From assembly GCA_021018995.1 (NCBI GenBank), contig CM037590.1, forward strand, positions 71,271,597-71,335,596: a stretch of DNA of 64,000 bases. Reading direction: 5' to 3'. Below the pieces are notes generated by a model. The model saw nothing but the letters and a program-made list of their open reading frames with translations, made no database searches and was not told the DNA's origin. Positions 22,548-33,787 of the stretch are shown here, piece by piece. Numbering within the stretch: position 1 is the first letter of the stretch; each line of letters begins with the position of its first letter. The position numbers and the translations under genes are program-made. Source of the stretch: Chloranthus sessilifolius (Eukaryota > Streptophyta > Magnoliopsida > Chloranthales > Chloranthaceae).

Positions 22548-23045
22548 GAGATATTGGAATGAAACCCTAAGACAAATCTCTATCAAGCATAAAAGAAACA
22601 GATGAGATCATAAGAAAATAGTATTTCACCTAAAACGATTCCCCCGACAGTCTTGTTCGTTCGAAGTTGAGATTCACAATCACTGAGGATGAGCGAGATG
22701 AGCAATCGAATCGCTCAAGCCATTGATCGAGCAAGAAGAGCGATCGAATCTTTCAAGCCATTGATCGAACTAGATGAGTGAGCAAGAAGATCTATAGCGA
22801 CCAAAATGAGAGAGCTTAGACTTGGGAAAAGAGATTAGAGAGATAGAGAGGAGCAAGACTTTTGGGGTTGTGCGATATGGGAAGGAGCGAAAAAATTTAG
22901 CGCCTAAAATATTGGGGTGCGCGGGAATTTGAGACATGTAGCTGCGATTTTATCAATACACTGCCACTGTTTTAATGGTTATATTGGCGGCCATTTAATA
23001 AGCCCCACTAACGACGTGTCCCTAATGCCCATTATTTTTGTAGTG
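22548..23045 (-). repeat. CACTA end copy 2
   Basis: Same family as copy 1: shared block from gagatattggaatgaaaccctaag to the terminus ...TTTTTGTAGTG at 23,045, diverged at scattered bases and short indels. Its end lies 2,005 bp after copy 1. Confidence 0.7.
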
Positions 23046-24240
23046 AGACATCAAAATGGCAATAGTAAGAAGAATTCTATTACCTTAGCATCCTTTTTAG
23101 TTGCTGCAGGGGCACGCAGAAACTACCTCACGATACCCACAACTTAAGTACGTATCGACTGCCTTACGAAACTATCATCATAAAAAAATCAGCTCAAGTT
23201 CTGAGATGGGTATGATCAGGGCCCTTGGATCTACATTATAACTAAACAATTTCATTGTTGATCTGATGGTTGATCATGTGGGAACACTATTAAGCTAGCA
23301 ATCCAATATTGGATACATAGTTGCTCCCAGAACATTATATTGTTGTCCCTCTTAACTAGCAGTAAGAATTAAAAATAAAGCAACCACGTAGAGTCATTTT
23401 CTAGGAAATCACCCTGTATGGTTCAGTTGGCAGTTAGTGGAACCTTTCAAGATATTTCCATAAACTTTTGCCTAACAGAGCTAGCTGAATCTAATTTCCA
23501 CAAATCATCAAGTACCAGAAATTGGTACTTATTTCAAAATTTTATGTACCACTGATTTCCTCCACCTACAAAGTCTAGATGAGATACAATTAAGTTGGTC
23601 GTTTTTATTTTAGTGTACTCAAAGCATAAACTATGTTTTTATCTTTCAGCTTTATCAACTAAGAAAAGTATAAAGTTGGGATATAGATGAGAACCTGACT
23701 TAGAAATGACATAGAAAGATTCCAAATATCCCCTACAGAGATGTAGTTAAGAGGGTTTTATAGCTCACTCATGCTGCTCTGATCTCATATGAAAATGTGG
23801 TGTACCAAATCATTAAGTGGAACTCCACATTCATTAACTGAATGAGAAATCACAACATATAATATCATCCTCAGAGCAAAAGGTAAGTCTCATTCATCCT
23901 ACCATCAGAACAAAATCAAAAAAGAATTTTATAACTACCAATCAGAAATAAAAAAACAAAAGTTACAAAGTTAGGGTTCGGGAATAAGAAGGCAAGGGAA
24001 AATTCAGGAAAAAAAAAAAAAAATTCATGAAAAAAAATCACCATTTAAAAAAAAAAAATGGTTAAACATAATAAAAAATATTTAATATCCACGTTATAGT
24101 TCAAATCAAATATGTAATAAGCTAATCCCATGGCTACACCTTTGTTATTGACTAGTACAAAATAGCCAATGCCTTTTCAAATATCCACATGAAAAATTTA
24201 ATAATTCACTAACTCAAATTAAACAACTAAATATATTTAT
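23046..24240. other. Non-coding DNA, no gene seen
   Basis: AT-rich sequence with poly-A tracts near 24,010-24,060. It does not match the insert between copies 1 and 2. Confidence 0.5.
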
Positions 24241-25133
24241 ATGAAACCCTAAACTATATGAAATTAGACAAAACAAGAGTGAAAATGGGGAAAATAAACC
24301 CGAGTGAAAGAAAATTACAAGCCATAGTGAAAAAATAGGATATCAAATGAAGCATCTAAAATCATTAAATTAATTAAATTAAATATATGAAATCAGACAA
24401 AAAAATAGTGAAAAGGAGAAAAAACAAACCCTAGTGAAAAGAATTACAAACCATAGTGAAGAAGCGAGAGATCCAATGAAGCATCTATAATGAATGAATT
24501 AATAAATAAAATAAAATCAAATAATGAAAGATATTGGCATGAAACCCTAACCATAATCTCCATGAAGCATTGAAGAAGAAGGTGTGAAAATGGTACTTCA
24601 CCTTAAAAGATTTCTCATGCAGCCGTGATTGAACATCACCAAGGGCCAACGAGTTGAACGATCAAATTGTGATGACTTTCAAATGACGGTGAGTGATTGA
24701 ATCGTTCCATGGTTCTCGCGAGTTAAGAAATCCTAGAGAGAACGAGAGATTGGGAACGAGAGCTTCAGAGAGGTTGGGAAGGAGATATTGGGAATGAGAG
24801 CACGAGAGATTGGGAACGAGAGCTTCGGAGAGGTTGGGAAGGAGATATGGGAACGAGAGCTTCGGAGAGGTTGGGAAGGAGATATGGGAACGAGAGCTTC
24901 GGAGAGTTTTGGGCGCTCTGAGATTTGGAAAAAGAATTTTGGGTTCTCGTGGGTGGGTGGGAAGAAAGAAAATGGAGGGAATGAAAAGGTTTAGCGCCCA
25001 AAATTTTGGAACGGGTGAAAAGGCTCTTCCTGCAGTTTTTCCTATGTACCGCCGCTGAAGTTATGATTTGTAGTGGCAGCATTTAATAAGCGCCACTATG
25101 CATGTGTCCCTAATACCTGTTATTTTTGTAGTG
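24241..25133 (-). repeat. CACTA end copy 3
   Basis: Third copy, ending ...TTTTTGTAGTG at 25,133. Inside it, a leader segment (gtgaaaa-attacaaaccatagtgaa) is present twice (about 24,275-24,350 and 24,405-24,480). A unit containing gggaacgagagcttcggagagg is repeated in tandem three to four times at 24,750-24,905. The tandem explains the spurious open frames here. Confidence 0.7.
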
Positions 25134-26864
25134 CAAGAACACAAACTCATTACCTAGAATGCGAGTTTTCACCTTCATTCTTTGATTAGGTTAACCTAGT
25201 CGCTGCAAGATTTCTAGTGGAGGGGAGATCAAAGTCTTGGACAGCAGCCATGGTGGTATGTAGAAATTTTCTGATCAACCAAGCAGATATAATGGAGAGG
25301 ATATCGTGTGGAGAATCAACTTTCTCCACACGATTTGGAACAGAGCCAATGGAGATCGATTAGGGGAGCAGCCGGAACGTTGTGAGAAGATATTAGCTAA
25401 GTTACTACCTAATGTCTTCCCATAAGTGTTTACATATAGAAGCAAAATAAAATAAAATTTAAAAGCTATTAAGATTACTACTAGTGCAAATATGTGCATG
25501 CACAAAATTTTCCCCTTTCCCGAGGGCTTAAGGGGCGTTGCCACGAAAAGTCTCAAATTTTGTAGTGACATGATTAGAAACCTCTAATAGGCACAGTTTT
25601 TTGCTTGAGACGTGTCAATGCCAATGGAACGGCTTGAAAGTCGAGGGTCATGGCAGAATCTTTTCAAAAGCACCCATAGAGGTCTACCTATTTTTTAATT
25701 GAATTAGTAAAACAAACTTGTAAATCCAAGAGTGAGAGAGGAAAAAAAGAGGACAGGTGATCATGAGTAGTGGCACGATTGGTTTGATTGTTTGAGAGTT
25801 TCTGAGAAGTTAAGAGTCATAAAATACACTTGCAAATGCCACTTGCAAATGCCAAAAGAGAGTGTGAGAGAGAGAGATCATATGTGGTACGATAGTCAGA
25901 CTTTTAGGCTGTGTTTAGGATTGTTTTTTGGAGGCAAAGAGCAGCCCACTTAAAAAGCAAGTTTAAATTGTTCTTTAAAAGAAATCTAAATTCAACTCTT
26001 TCACTCTGGAGCACTTACAACTCTTTGCCTCCAGAGAGCAATCCCAAATACAGCTTGAGAGAATTTGTAAAAAGGGAAAAGACACATTACAATTATGCCC
26101 ATGTTTGTTTTTTTGTTTAAATTAATAATAGGGAGGAACTAATAGGACATTGAATCTAGGCCTACCCGCATAGAAATTAGGCCTTTGCTAGGGAATTTTT
26201 CAAAGTTCTGTGTTAAAGAGCCCCGTTCCCGTGTGAAAGTAGTTACTTCCTTGATAATAAGAGATTTAAGGGCAGTTTATAATTTTTGAAGAAGCAATTG
26301 TCTAAAGTGAGACCTTCTCACAATGTAATAGTAAACAGGTAGCTCCATTTGCACCTAAAAAAACTCTAAAATTAAGCACCCACCTGTCAGGGTCTGGCTG
26401 ATACATTCGGTAACCTGCATCACTTTTAATTTATTTTATTTTTTAAAACAGACGAAGAACAGAGCACCTGATGCTCTGTTTTCCTTCAACAAGGGGTCGA
26501 ACGCAAAAAGAAAACTGAACCACCCATTTGATTCTTAATAAAAAGCTTGTGCGAGGTTCAGAAGAGATCGATCAGCAACTTCAAAACACTATAAATGGCA
26601 TCTATTACAACAAAAGTAAGTTATATTTTGATCGCGTTAGGAGATTAAATTATATTTTGCTTGTGCTGCGAGACATTCTAGCCCTAATGCCAATTTTTAA
26701 TTTGATAGCTTTATTAACACCTGCGAAATCTTGAAGGGCGCCTACATTAAAATTCAATGACTTCTTTGAATCAGACTATGGACATCATTTTTAGCCCAAT
26801 CTTTCATTCAAAAGGATCTCGAGACAGTGAGCAGATCATCAGACGGTCAATTTTCTATTCCATG
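25134..26864. other. Flank of the BAHD gene 3' side, with MITEs
   Basis: No gene is seen apart from the MITE listed separately. A possible further CACTA end (gtagtg) is at 25,567. The stretch 26,755-26,860 matches one arm of the MITE family seen at 18,889 and 27,562. Confidence 0.5.
25908..26057. mobile_element. MITE, about 150 bp
   Basis: The inverted arms are left ctgtgtttaggattg followed by ggaggcaaagag, and right ctctttgcctcc followed by caatcccaaatacag. The arms are about 35 bp and the middle is short and AT-rich. The end style resembles hAT-type MITEs. No clear target duplication is seen. Confidence 0.7.
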
Positions 26865-27311
26865 TCAAAAAAAAATTCCAACACTGAAAACACTAATAAA
26901 GTAAAGTTTAACAGCTAAACGGTCACTGCTTCCATAAACTCTTAGATCAGCTACGAGACTTCTTAGATTGTCCGGGGAAACACAGATCTCCAAAGCCATC
27001 GCCCCATTTACAGTCCCTGGATAACAAGTTATCTTACTGTCGAACTTATTACCAGGCCCACTCCTCACCGTCAACGGCTTTCCCCAACCAAAATCGGTGC
27101 CGTAAACGTTGAACCTCGGAGAGCTACTTGTTATAAAATCACATGTTTTTATGTTTCCTATAGATACAAACCTCGGATTCTTCACCCATGTATCTAGTCA
27201 CCCACGAATCTTTTCATCATTGATTGCACCCATTGACTGGTTCAAAAGCCATGCTGCCCACCCGAGCCCCTTCTCCATTAACTCCCCTGCAGTGCAAGTT
27301 GTAGCTCCTCC
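26865..27311 (-). pseudogene. BAHD acyltransferase, C-terminal part (split gene)
   Basis: This is the C-terminal third of the gene whose N-terminal part is at 43,414-44,328. BAHD enzymes transfer acyl groups from acyl-CoA to alcohols or amines in the cytosol. Conserved blocks on the minus strand are ATTCTAGELMEKGLGWAAWL near the junction, WVKNPR, SSPRFNVYGTDFGWGKP (structural DFGWG motif at 27,095-27,075) and the C-terminal ALEICVSPDNL block. A TGA at 27,200-27,198 falls in frame where relatives usually have tryptophan or another large residue. The part is separated from its N-terminal part by a 16.1-kb CACTA insertion and cannot give active enzyme. Confidence 0.92.
27309..27311. other. Target site duplication, left copy (TCC)
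   Basis: TCC directly precedes the CACTA terminus at 27,312 and is repeated at 43,414-43,416 directly after the other terminus. A 3-bp duplication is the CACTA hallmark. Confidence 0.95.
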
Positions 27312-27339
27312 CACTACGTGAAAATGCAAAAAAAACAAC
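27312..27339 (+). repeat. Left terminal inverted repeat of the CACTA element
   Basis: 28 bp beginning CACTACGTGAAAATGC, then eight A and CAAC. It is identical to the reverse complement of 43,386-43,413. Confidence 0.96.
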
Positions 27340-27561
27340 ATTAACAAGTATAAAAGAATCACGGCTAAAAACACTTGTAAATAAATCGACACCCTAAAAC
27401 AGTTGTTTATTGTGTTGTAGTTACTTTCCCGGGTTTTTTCGTCGGTTTTTGAAAGATTGTAGGAGTAATTTGCGCCATCACGCTCCATGAAAAATAAAAG
27501 ATAAGTTATTTTTATTTGCATATATTCAATATTTGAGGGCACCTAAGCCAAACAAATATTG

Positions 27562-27856
27562 ACTGTTTTGAATCAAATGGTAGAGATCATGTTTTACCCC
27601 AATGTTTCACAGAATGAATCTTGACATCATGCACTTACTATCAGATGGTGCATTTTAAATTTCATATGGCACAAGCTACATGAAAATCACGCTTGAGATT
27701 GATATCATGCATGTATCTTTTATTCAAAATTTTTGGATGCGGTCAGCATGGAAATAAAAAATAGACCGTCAGATGGTATTATTATTATGTAATGATCTAA
27801 TGAGTTGAAGATGGACCTAAAAAATGATCTCCAACGTTTGATTTAAACCAATCAAT
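27562..27856. mobile_element. MITE nested in the CACTA element
   Basis: The left arm (tttgaatcaaatggtagagatcatg, 27,568-27,592) and right arm (aatgatctccaacgtttgatttaaa, about 27,824-27,848) are imperfect inverted repeats. A cagatggt-containing middle resembles the MITE at 18,889. No coding capacity is seen. Confidence 0.6.
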
Positions 27857-27859
27857 GTG

Positions 27860-28837
27860 TTTGAGCAAAGCTGCCCTCAAAGACTGTGGTTGCAAATAAA
27901 AAAAATTTCTAATTAATTAAACAATCCTAACAAACTCTCCCACTCACTGTCGACCTCTTCGACTCCCAGTTTCTCAGAACTCTCGACCTCTTCGACGCCC
28001 AACTTCTCCAACTCTCTGGTTCTCTTTCTTCCTCCTTCGAATCCCCATCTGGCAATCTCGGTGCTCTCTCTCTCGTTCTCTCTCCCGCGTTAACGCTCAC
28101 TCATTTGCGTGCATTCCATTAACAGGTTAATATAGCATATTTAATTTTTGTTTCTAAGGGTTTATTAATCTCTTTTTTCTATCTTCTTCTACCACAAATT
28201 TATTTAGTTTTTTGCTTTGATTTATTTTTATCTTCTCGTCCCCCAAATTTATTTAGGGCTTTTTTTTTGCTTTGATTTATTTTCCTATTTTTGATCATTG
28301 TTTGCATTCCAAGGTCTCTGCTCAAGCCGGCAATCAGTAAATCAAGGTATGTTTTCTCTGCTCTGATTTATTTTCCCAATTTTGTACTTTATTTGCATTC
28401 CAAGGTATGTTTTCTGTGATTGAAGGCATTTGATCTCTTATAAACCCTTTTTGAATGAACGATTAAAAATTATTTTAGCTTTTGGGGTGTGTTGAATTAT
28501 AAATTTGGATTTTTTTTGGTATGAGGATTTTGGGATCATTGAATTTGAGTTTAGGGATTGGGCTTGGATCGTTGATGTTATTAGGAATTTTGAATATTTG
28601 TCTTCTTCTTTTTGGATGGTGGGACTTTTTTTATTTATTGAGTTTGGGTATTTGATTAGTTACTTGAGTTTGAGTTTAGAGCACACACCAGTTGTACGTT
28701 CTTGTCCAGAGTTGAAGAAGCTCCCTCTACATGTGCCTCACCTAACCCGACTACTCCAATCAGATTATAACTTTTTGTGCTATTATATGTTTCAACTCAT
28801 TATAAATATTTATTTTTTCTGTGCAAAAATTTGGCGG
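27860..28837 (+). other. CACTA left internal region: pyrimidine-rich leader, no gene recognised
   Basis: A ctctct-rich block at 27,940-28,110 reads like a plant 5' UTR. It is followed by a roughly 60-bp segment (tgctttgatttattttt) present two to three times at 28,210-28,400. This may be the leader of a captured gene or the element's own promoter. The open frame upstream of 28,838 is not recognised. Confidence 0.4.
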
Positions 28838-28948
28838 GATAATCTGTCTCGGGAAAATCTTGGTGCCATTAAAGTTCTCCAGGAACAGTTTTCTCAACCT
28901 GGGAAACTTCAGTTTATTTTTGCTGATTTGGGGGATGGAAAAGGTGTT
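28838..28948 (+). pseudogene. Captured exon fragment of UDP-xylose (UDP-arabinose) 4-epimerase
   Basis: The segment codes [15 protein letters not shown] and [16 protein letters not shown]. It matches the part of plant UDP-D-xylose 4-epimerase (MUR4/UXE family, Golgi enzyme making UDP-arabinose for cell walls) that follows the NAD-binding GxxGxxG region. About 36 residues are preserved. The catalytic centre and the glycine motif are absent, and an intron-like sequence follows. It lies in sense orientation inside the CACTA element and looks like transduplicated host DNA. The rest of the surrounding open frame is not similar. Confidence 0.75.
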
Positions 28949-28989
28949 TCCTATTGCATTGGTAATAGATTATGAAGTTTGTCTTATCA

Positions 28990-31900
28990 AACTGTTCAGT
29001 TCTAGCATTTCACTGTTGAAGGGAATAAGATTTCTTCATTCACTGATATTTCTAAGAAAACAAAAGGTTGGTCCTTTAATTTTTACCCATAAATGCTCTT
29101 TAACATATGGTTGAGTTTCTCATATTGCACCAACATTGAATGATTTGAAGAACACTTAATATATTACTTGAAATTGTGAATACCCATTTAGATCTTCAAT
29201 CAATAATCTATATATATATATATATATAATTATTAGAAGGAGAGTAGCCCAGCCCTTTTAGCAATCAAAGAACTATAGTGATCTAATACGTAATAGATTA
29301 TGTTGGGCAATAATTTAATAATTAGATATATTTATATATGTGGAGGCAAGGAAGAGATTGTGTGTTAAGATTTAGGGGCAATTTGATAATCATTTTGGCC
29401 GACAATCCATTTTTGTGATGAGCAGTTGGGGCCTATGATTGGGTGATATTGGGTTCTCCTTTTTGGAATATATGATTCTTTATTTGCCCTCAAGACTATA
29501 TATTGTTGGTGTTCTGTCAGCTTAAAAAGGAAATGAGCTCCACATGTCTGCATGTGTCACCCTATTGTATTACACCCATGTTTTATTTGCATTTTGTGAC
29601 TAAATAATGAGGCTTAGTTTTAATCCTTGATGGCTCCCAGCTAAAGGGATTCCCTTTCCATATCATGGGAATCTCACTATCCAAGGTTAATTGGGTGTTG
29701 ATTTCTCTTGCATCTTATAGCTTTGCTTTCCATTTTCTAATAAGGTTATAATGATTTTGGTGTCTTCAAATTCTTGTGTTAGCAGGGATGTGTGAAAGAC
29801 TGCTCTACATCTCATATTTCACAAAATTTTTATCTTTATATGCATGCTGCCAACTTTGAATAAGGGTAGTGAGTTCACTAGTTCTTCTGTTGGACTTTGT
29901 AGGGTTCTCGATTTTTCAAATTACAATATTTGTGCTTTGGGAGAGCACCACTGCTGAGCATTAGAGCATTTAGCTTGGAATTGGAAAGTAAGACAATCTG
30001 TATGAATGTCTACTTCTATGCAGGAAATCCAATCTCTGATTCATGAATACATACACATTACAACTTTTGATACCTTTTCCTTGGTAGTTTATAGCTTGTA
30101 ACTTGTAAACATTGATGATTCTTGTGTGTGTATGGTTGGGGGCGGGGTTGTATGCACACACACACACAACTGACTGTGTGCATCACATATAAGCACTGGA
30201 CTTTTGTGTTGATGGTGAAAACATTATTATTTTGATGCTTGATAAACTAGCAATTCTTGTTGACATAACCAACCTGCAGTTTGGTGAGTGATTTGCTTTT
30301 GTACAAGAATATATTGTTCAATATATGATGGGGCTACATTGTACTCTGATATGTGCTCATATTGGTTTCAGTGCTGTTTATACAATAGTTACTCTGTGCT
30401 TCAGCATCTACCAACAATGTTATCCTTTAAAGGAAAGACTTGGTATTTGATGGACAGTGTTAAATGCACCAACTTTATCATAAGTCTTGAGTGTTTACGA
30501 ATCCAACACCATCAAATTCGTGGATCTACAAGGTTAAATGCACCAACTTTATCATAAGTCGCCTGTTTTTCCCTTAAAAATGTTGGGGAATGTGGAGTTT
30601 CAGTGTATCCAACACCGCCCAAACCCAAAATAGAGGGTGGGAGACGTGGAATTGCACCTGGTAGAAAAGCTTCAACCATCTACTCACAAAAAAATTCGGG
30701 CATACAAAATAGACTATACACACAAGGTACTCAAAATACAAAACGTTTCCTCGACCCCAAAAAGAATTTTGCTGAGAAAGAGAACAGAAAAGAAAAACTG
30801 GAGATCTAGTAAGGAGAGGTCGAGGTAGAGGTACTACTAGTAAAGCAGTGAGTTCAGAAATTGGGAGGGATCACTTTTTTTTCAAATCAACAGTTGAATC
30901 CGTGGCAAATGGACAAGATTATGATAAGGATCAAGGCGATGATGATAGCCAGCACGATCAGTTTTATCTTCATGTTCTGCAGCCACATCTTTCTCCTCAT
31001 CTTCGTCCCCTGTTGTCGGAAATCTTGTGCCTGTACAATGCAGAATACATCGCCAGCTAAATGAGAGAGACCATGAGAGAATCTGGATGTGAGAGATCCA
31101 TTAAGGCTATTTTGAACATTTCAACCAACATAATGAAATAACTAAGAGCACGTTTGAATGCTCATTAAGGCCACATCTTACGCAGGATCTCTCGACCCTC
31201 TAGGATCCACACTTCCCCCAGTCTTCCTCCCGACATCAGTGGTAATCATTTATCATATTTGTCAGCATCACCACCACCACCGTCACCACATTGTTGTCCC
31301 ACCAGAATCATCACCAACGCCATAATCGTTCATCACTATCAGCATCTCGCCAGATTCCATGTGACCCAAGTTGCAAGTGATAACACTGTCAGTGTTATGG
31401 GATGATAAACAGCAGGCCCAATTTTTGTTAGCCTAACTTCCCTCTCTTTCCTTCTGGCTTCGACTTCTTCACTCTTTTCTCCCCTTCCCCTCTTATTGAC
31501 CACACCTTTGAAACCAGATTTGCATCAATTCTTCACCACCACTATCAGTCATCAACTAATATCACCAGCACATCTGCTTAGAAGTTATTGGCCACGGACT
31601 AAACCCACCGTTCGATCTGATACTTGGATGCGAATATGATGGTTAAAGTGAAGCTATTGGAGCCATTATGATTTCCTTCCACTAACCAAATGTACATATT
31701 CAATACTAAGCTGCTCATACATTTCTCTGAGTTTTGCTAAAACGATGCACTAGGATGCATCTTCAAATTATGACAGTGAGGAGCGATATGTGCATTTTAT
31801 CTTTCTACAATACCTGAGTATCCCTGATCAACAAAGAGATTACTTGGAAGAAAAATGGCTTGACATGCAAGAAGATCTCTGTGTTGGAAATTTAGTCGGA

Positions 31901-33780
31901 GGCCCCTCCTCGAAGGAGAAGATTTCAATTTAGATTGCCAAAATTGTAGAGGGAAGTAATCATACTTAAAATTTTAAAAGGCCTGTTTGATGGGATTTTC
32001 CATAATAAATGTATAATTAACTGGGATTTAGTATGTGGGCAATCAATTCATGGAACATTTTCTTTTGTCCTTCATAGAGGGGCACAGGCGTGTTTCAGCT
32101 TGTTTTGTGTGCCAGGCTGATGGACATTATATGTTATATATTTTTGCTTCTTCCTTTTTTGTTCTTCTGCTGCTTGTATTTTAGGTTGCTCTCCTTTTAT
32201 TATATAGATTCAACGGTTAACAAAAAATATTTCAGTTTCCCAAAAAAAAATTTATATTGAAAGCTACTATTCCATAAATTTTTATCCATTTGCTGACTTA
32301 AATGGAAATGAAGACCATCCATGCATGCTGACACCACTAGTGGTGACTATTAAGTGAAATTAAAAAATGCATGGAATTGCTGACTGTTATATGAATAAAT
32401 ACCAACTCATGAATTTGATTGAAGCAAGATAATAGGGAGACTTTAGAAACTATTGAATTGTTATGCAGTAGACGGTAAGGTATGTAATATCTGCACAGAC
32501 AATACTTTCAACATATTCAATTTTTTCTAACATGGAAATTAGTCTATTATTACATATTTGGTTCTTTCTTATTCATTATGAGGAGAGTTTCTAGTATTAA
32601 TAGGAATTATATTGAAGAGATCAGGGAGCTTTGTAGCAGATGGAAATTAACGTGAGCATATGTTATTCAAAAGTTTTTTATTGGTACATATATTGAATAA
32701 AATCCTGTGAGCTCAATGCTAGAGATTTTATGAGATTGCCAAACTTGACAAGTAGACAACATTGGAACTATTTATTGATTAAAGTTTCTGACTGTATCCC
32801 AAGTATACAATTCCATAATAAAGTGACCTACTGTGAAAGTGTTTGATTAGGCTAGAGACTCTTGGTTTGCTCTTCCTTATATGTAAACAAGACAACCAAA
32901 TAGTTAATTGGTGTAGTTTGGTTATGATTAATTACAAGTTGCTGGATACGATATACTAATTACAATTGGTAGAGTTTTTTTTCTATTATATAGTCTCAGG
33001 ACAAAAATTTCCATAACTTTGATCCCAGTTCTGGAATTTGACAGAATACAATCACTAACAAAACTGCTAACACTGCCCATATAGTGCGCAACAGGTATAG
33101 TTTCCCAGAAACCTTGTTTATCCCCTCGTAAGAGTCGCTATTCATAGTAGTATTGGTGACTTTTATGAAACGGTTCCGAAATGTTTTTGGAAATCCTTAT
33201 ATATATAAGTGATTTTTTTTTTTTCCGGTGAAACTCGTTTCTTGAAATTTTGAAACAAGTTTCATCAATCATTTTTTAAATTTAAAATCAAAGTCATGAT
33301 TTTTATTATTTTAATTTTTTTTCTTGCGCAAGCCTATTTAATGCGTTCGAACTTGAGCCAAACCTTTGTCGGCGATCTTAGTTTTAGAAGCAAATTTTGT
33401 TTTTTTGTTGCCAATTAGATTAGGAGTCTTCTATTTTGGTAGTTTAGACCTAGTTTAGAGTTTTGAGTCCTATATAATGCCTTGTAAAGACTTGTGATTT
33501 TAGACTTGCTGATTAATGAAATTTATTGCTTTGTGCAAACTTGGGATGTACTTAAGAATTTTCTTCTTCCCCGAGGTGGGTTTAGTCCGTGGCCAATAAT
33601 TTTCTTGGTGTAGTTCCGTGGGTTTACACCGTGCCAATTTTATTTTACTTTTTCCGGCACCCACTATGCTTAGAAGTTAGAACTAGAGCTAAATAGTCTG
33701 ACCTTTGTAGATTCATATATTATCCAGTCAAGTTTCTTAACTAACTAATCCTATATTGTCTTACAGTGTATTTTTTGTTC
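28990..33780. other. CACTA interior: non-coding DNA of mixed origin
   Basis: It includes the first copy of a 240-bp direct repeat (29,755-29,994), a short (TA)n run at 29,212-29,229 and a CA-rich patch near 30,155-30,170. The phrase aatgcaccaactttatcataag occurs twice (30,464-30,485 and 30,537-30,558). Open frames at 30,600-31,060 are unrecognised and probably accidental. Much of this may be introns of the captured gene. Confidence 0.45.
29755..29994 (+). repeat. 240-bp direct repeat, copy 1
   Basis: Nearly identical to 39,562-39,801, differing at only a handful of positions. Both copies run from ttttggtgtcttcaaatt to ttggaattggaaag-aagac. Non-coding. It flanks the TNP2 gene on the left. Confidence 0.93.
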
Positions 33781-33787
33781 GTAGAAG

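Noticed and set aside
24765-25082. Overlapping 70-105 codon frames as a Glu/Arg-rich protein
   Set aside because: They result from tandem copies of a gggaacgagagcttcggagagg-containing unit in the CACTA leader.
18404-25567. A CACTA element bounded by CACTACAAAAAATGAG (18,404) and CTC...TTTTGTAGTG (25,567)
   Set aside because: The flanking 3-bp sequences (tgt left, aca right) do not match and the ends agree only over about a dozen bases.
28505-28837. Open frame upstream of the epimerase fragment as a leucine-rich repeat or other gene
   Set aside because: Only the part after 28,838 resembles a known protein; a CPELKKLPL stretch looks LRR-like but is isolated.
30603-31060. Overlapping open frames of 60-70 codons as small genes
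   Set aside because: Several frames overlap, none resembles a known protein, and they lie in AT-rich transposon interior.
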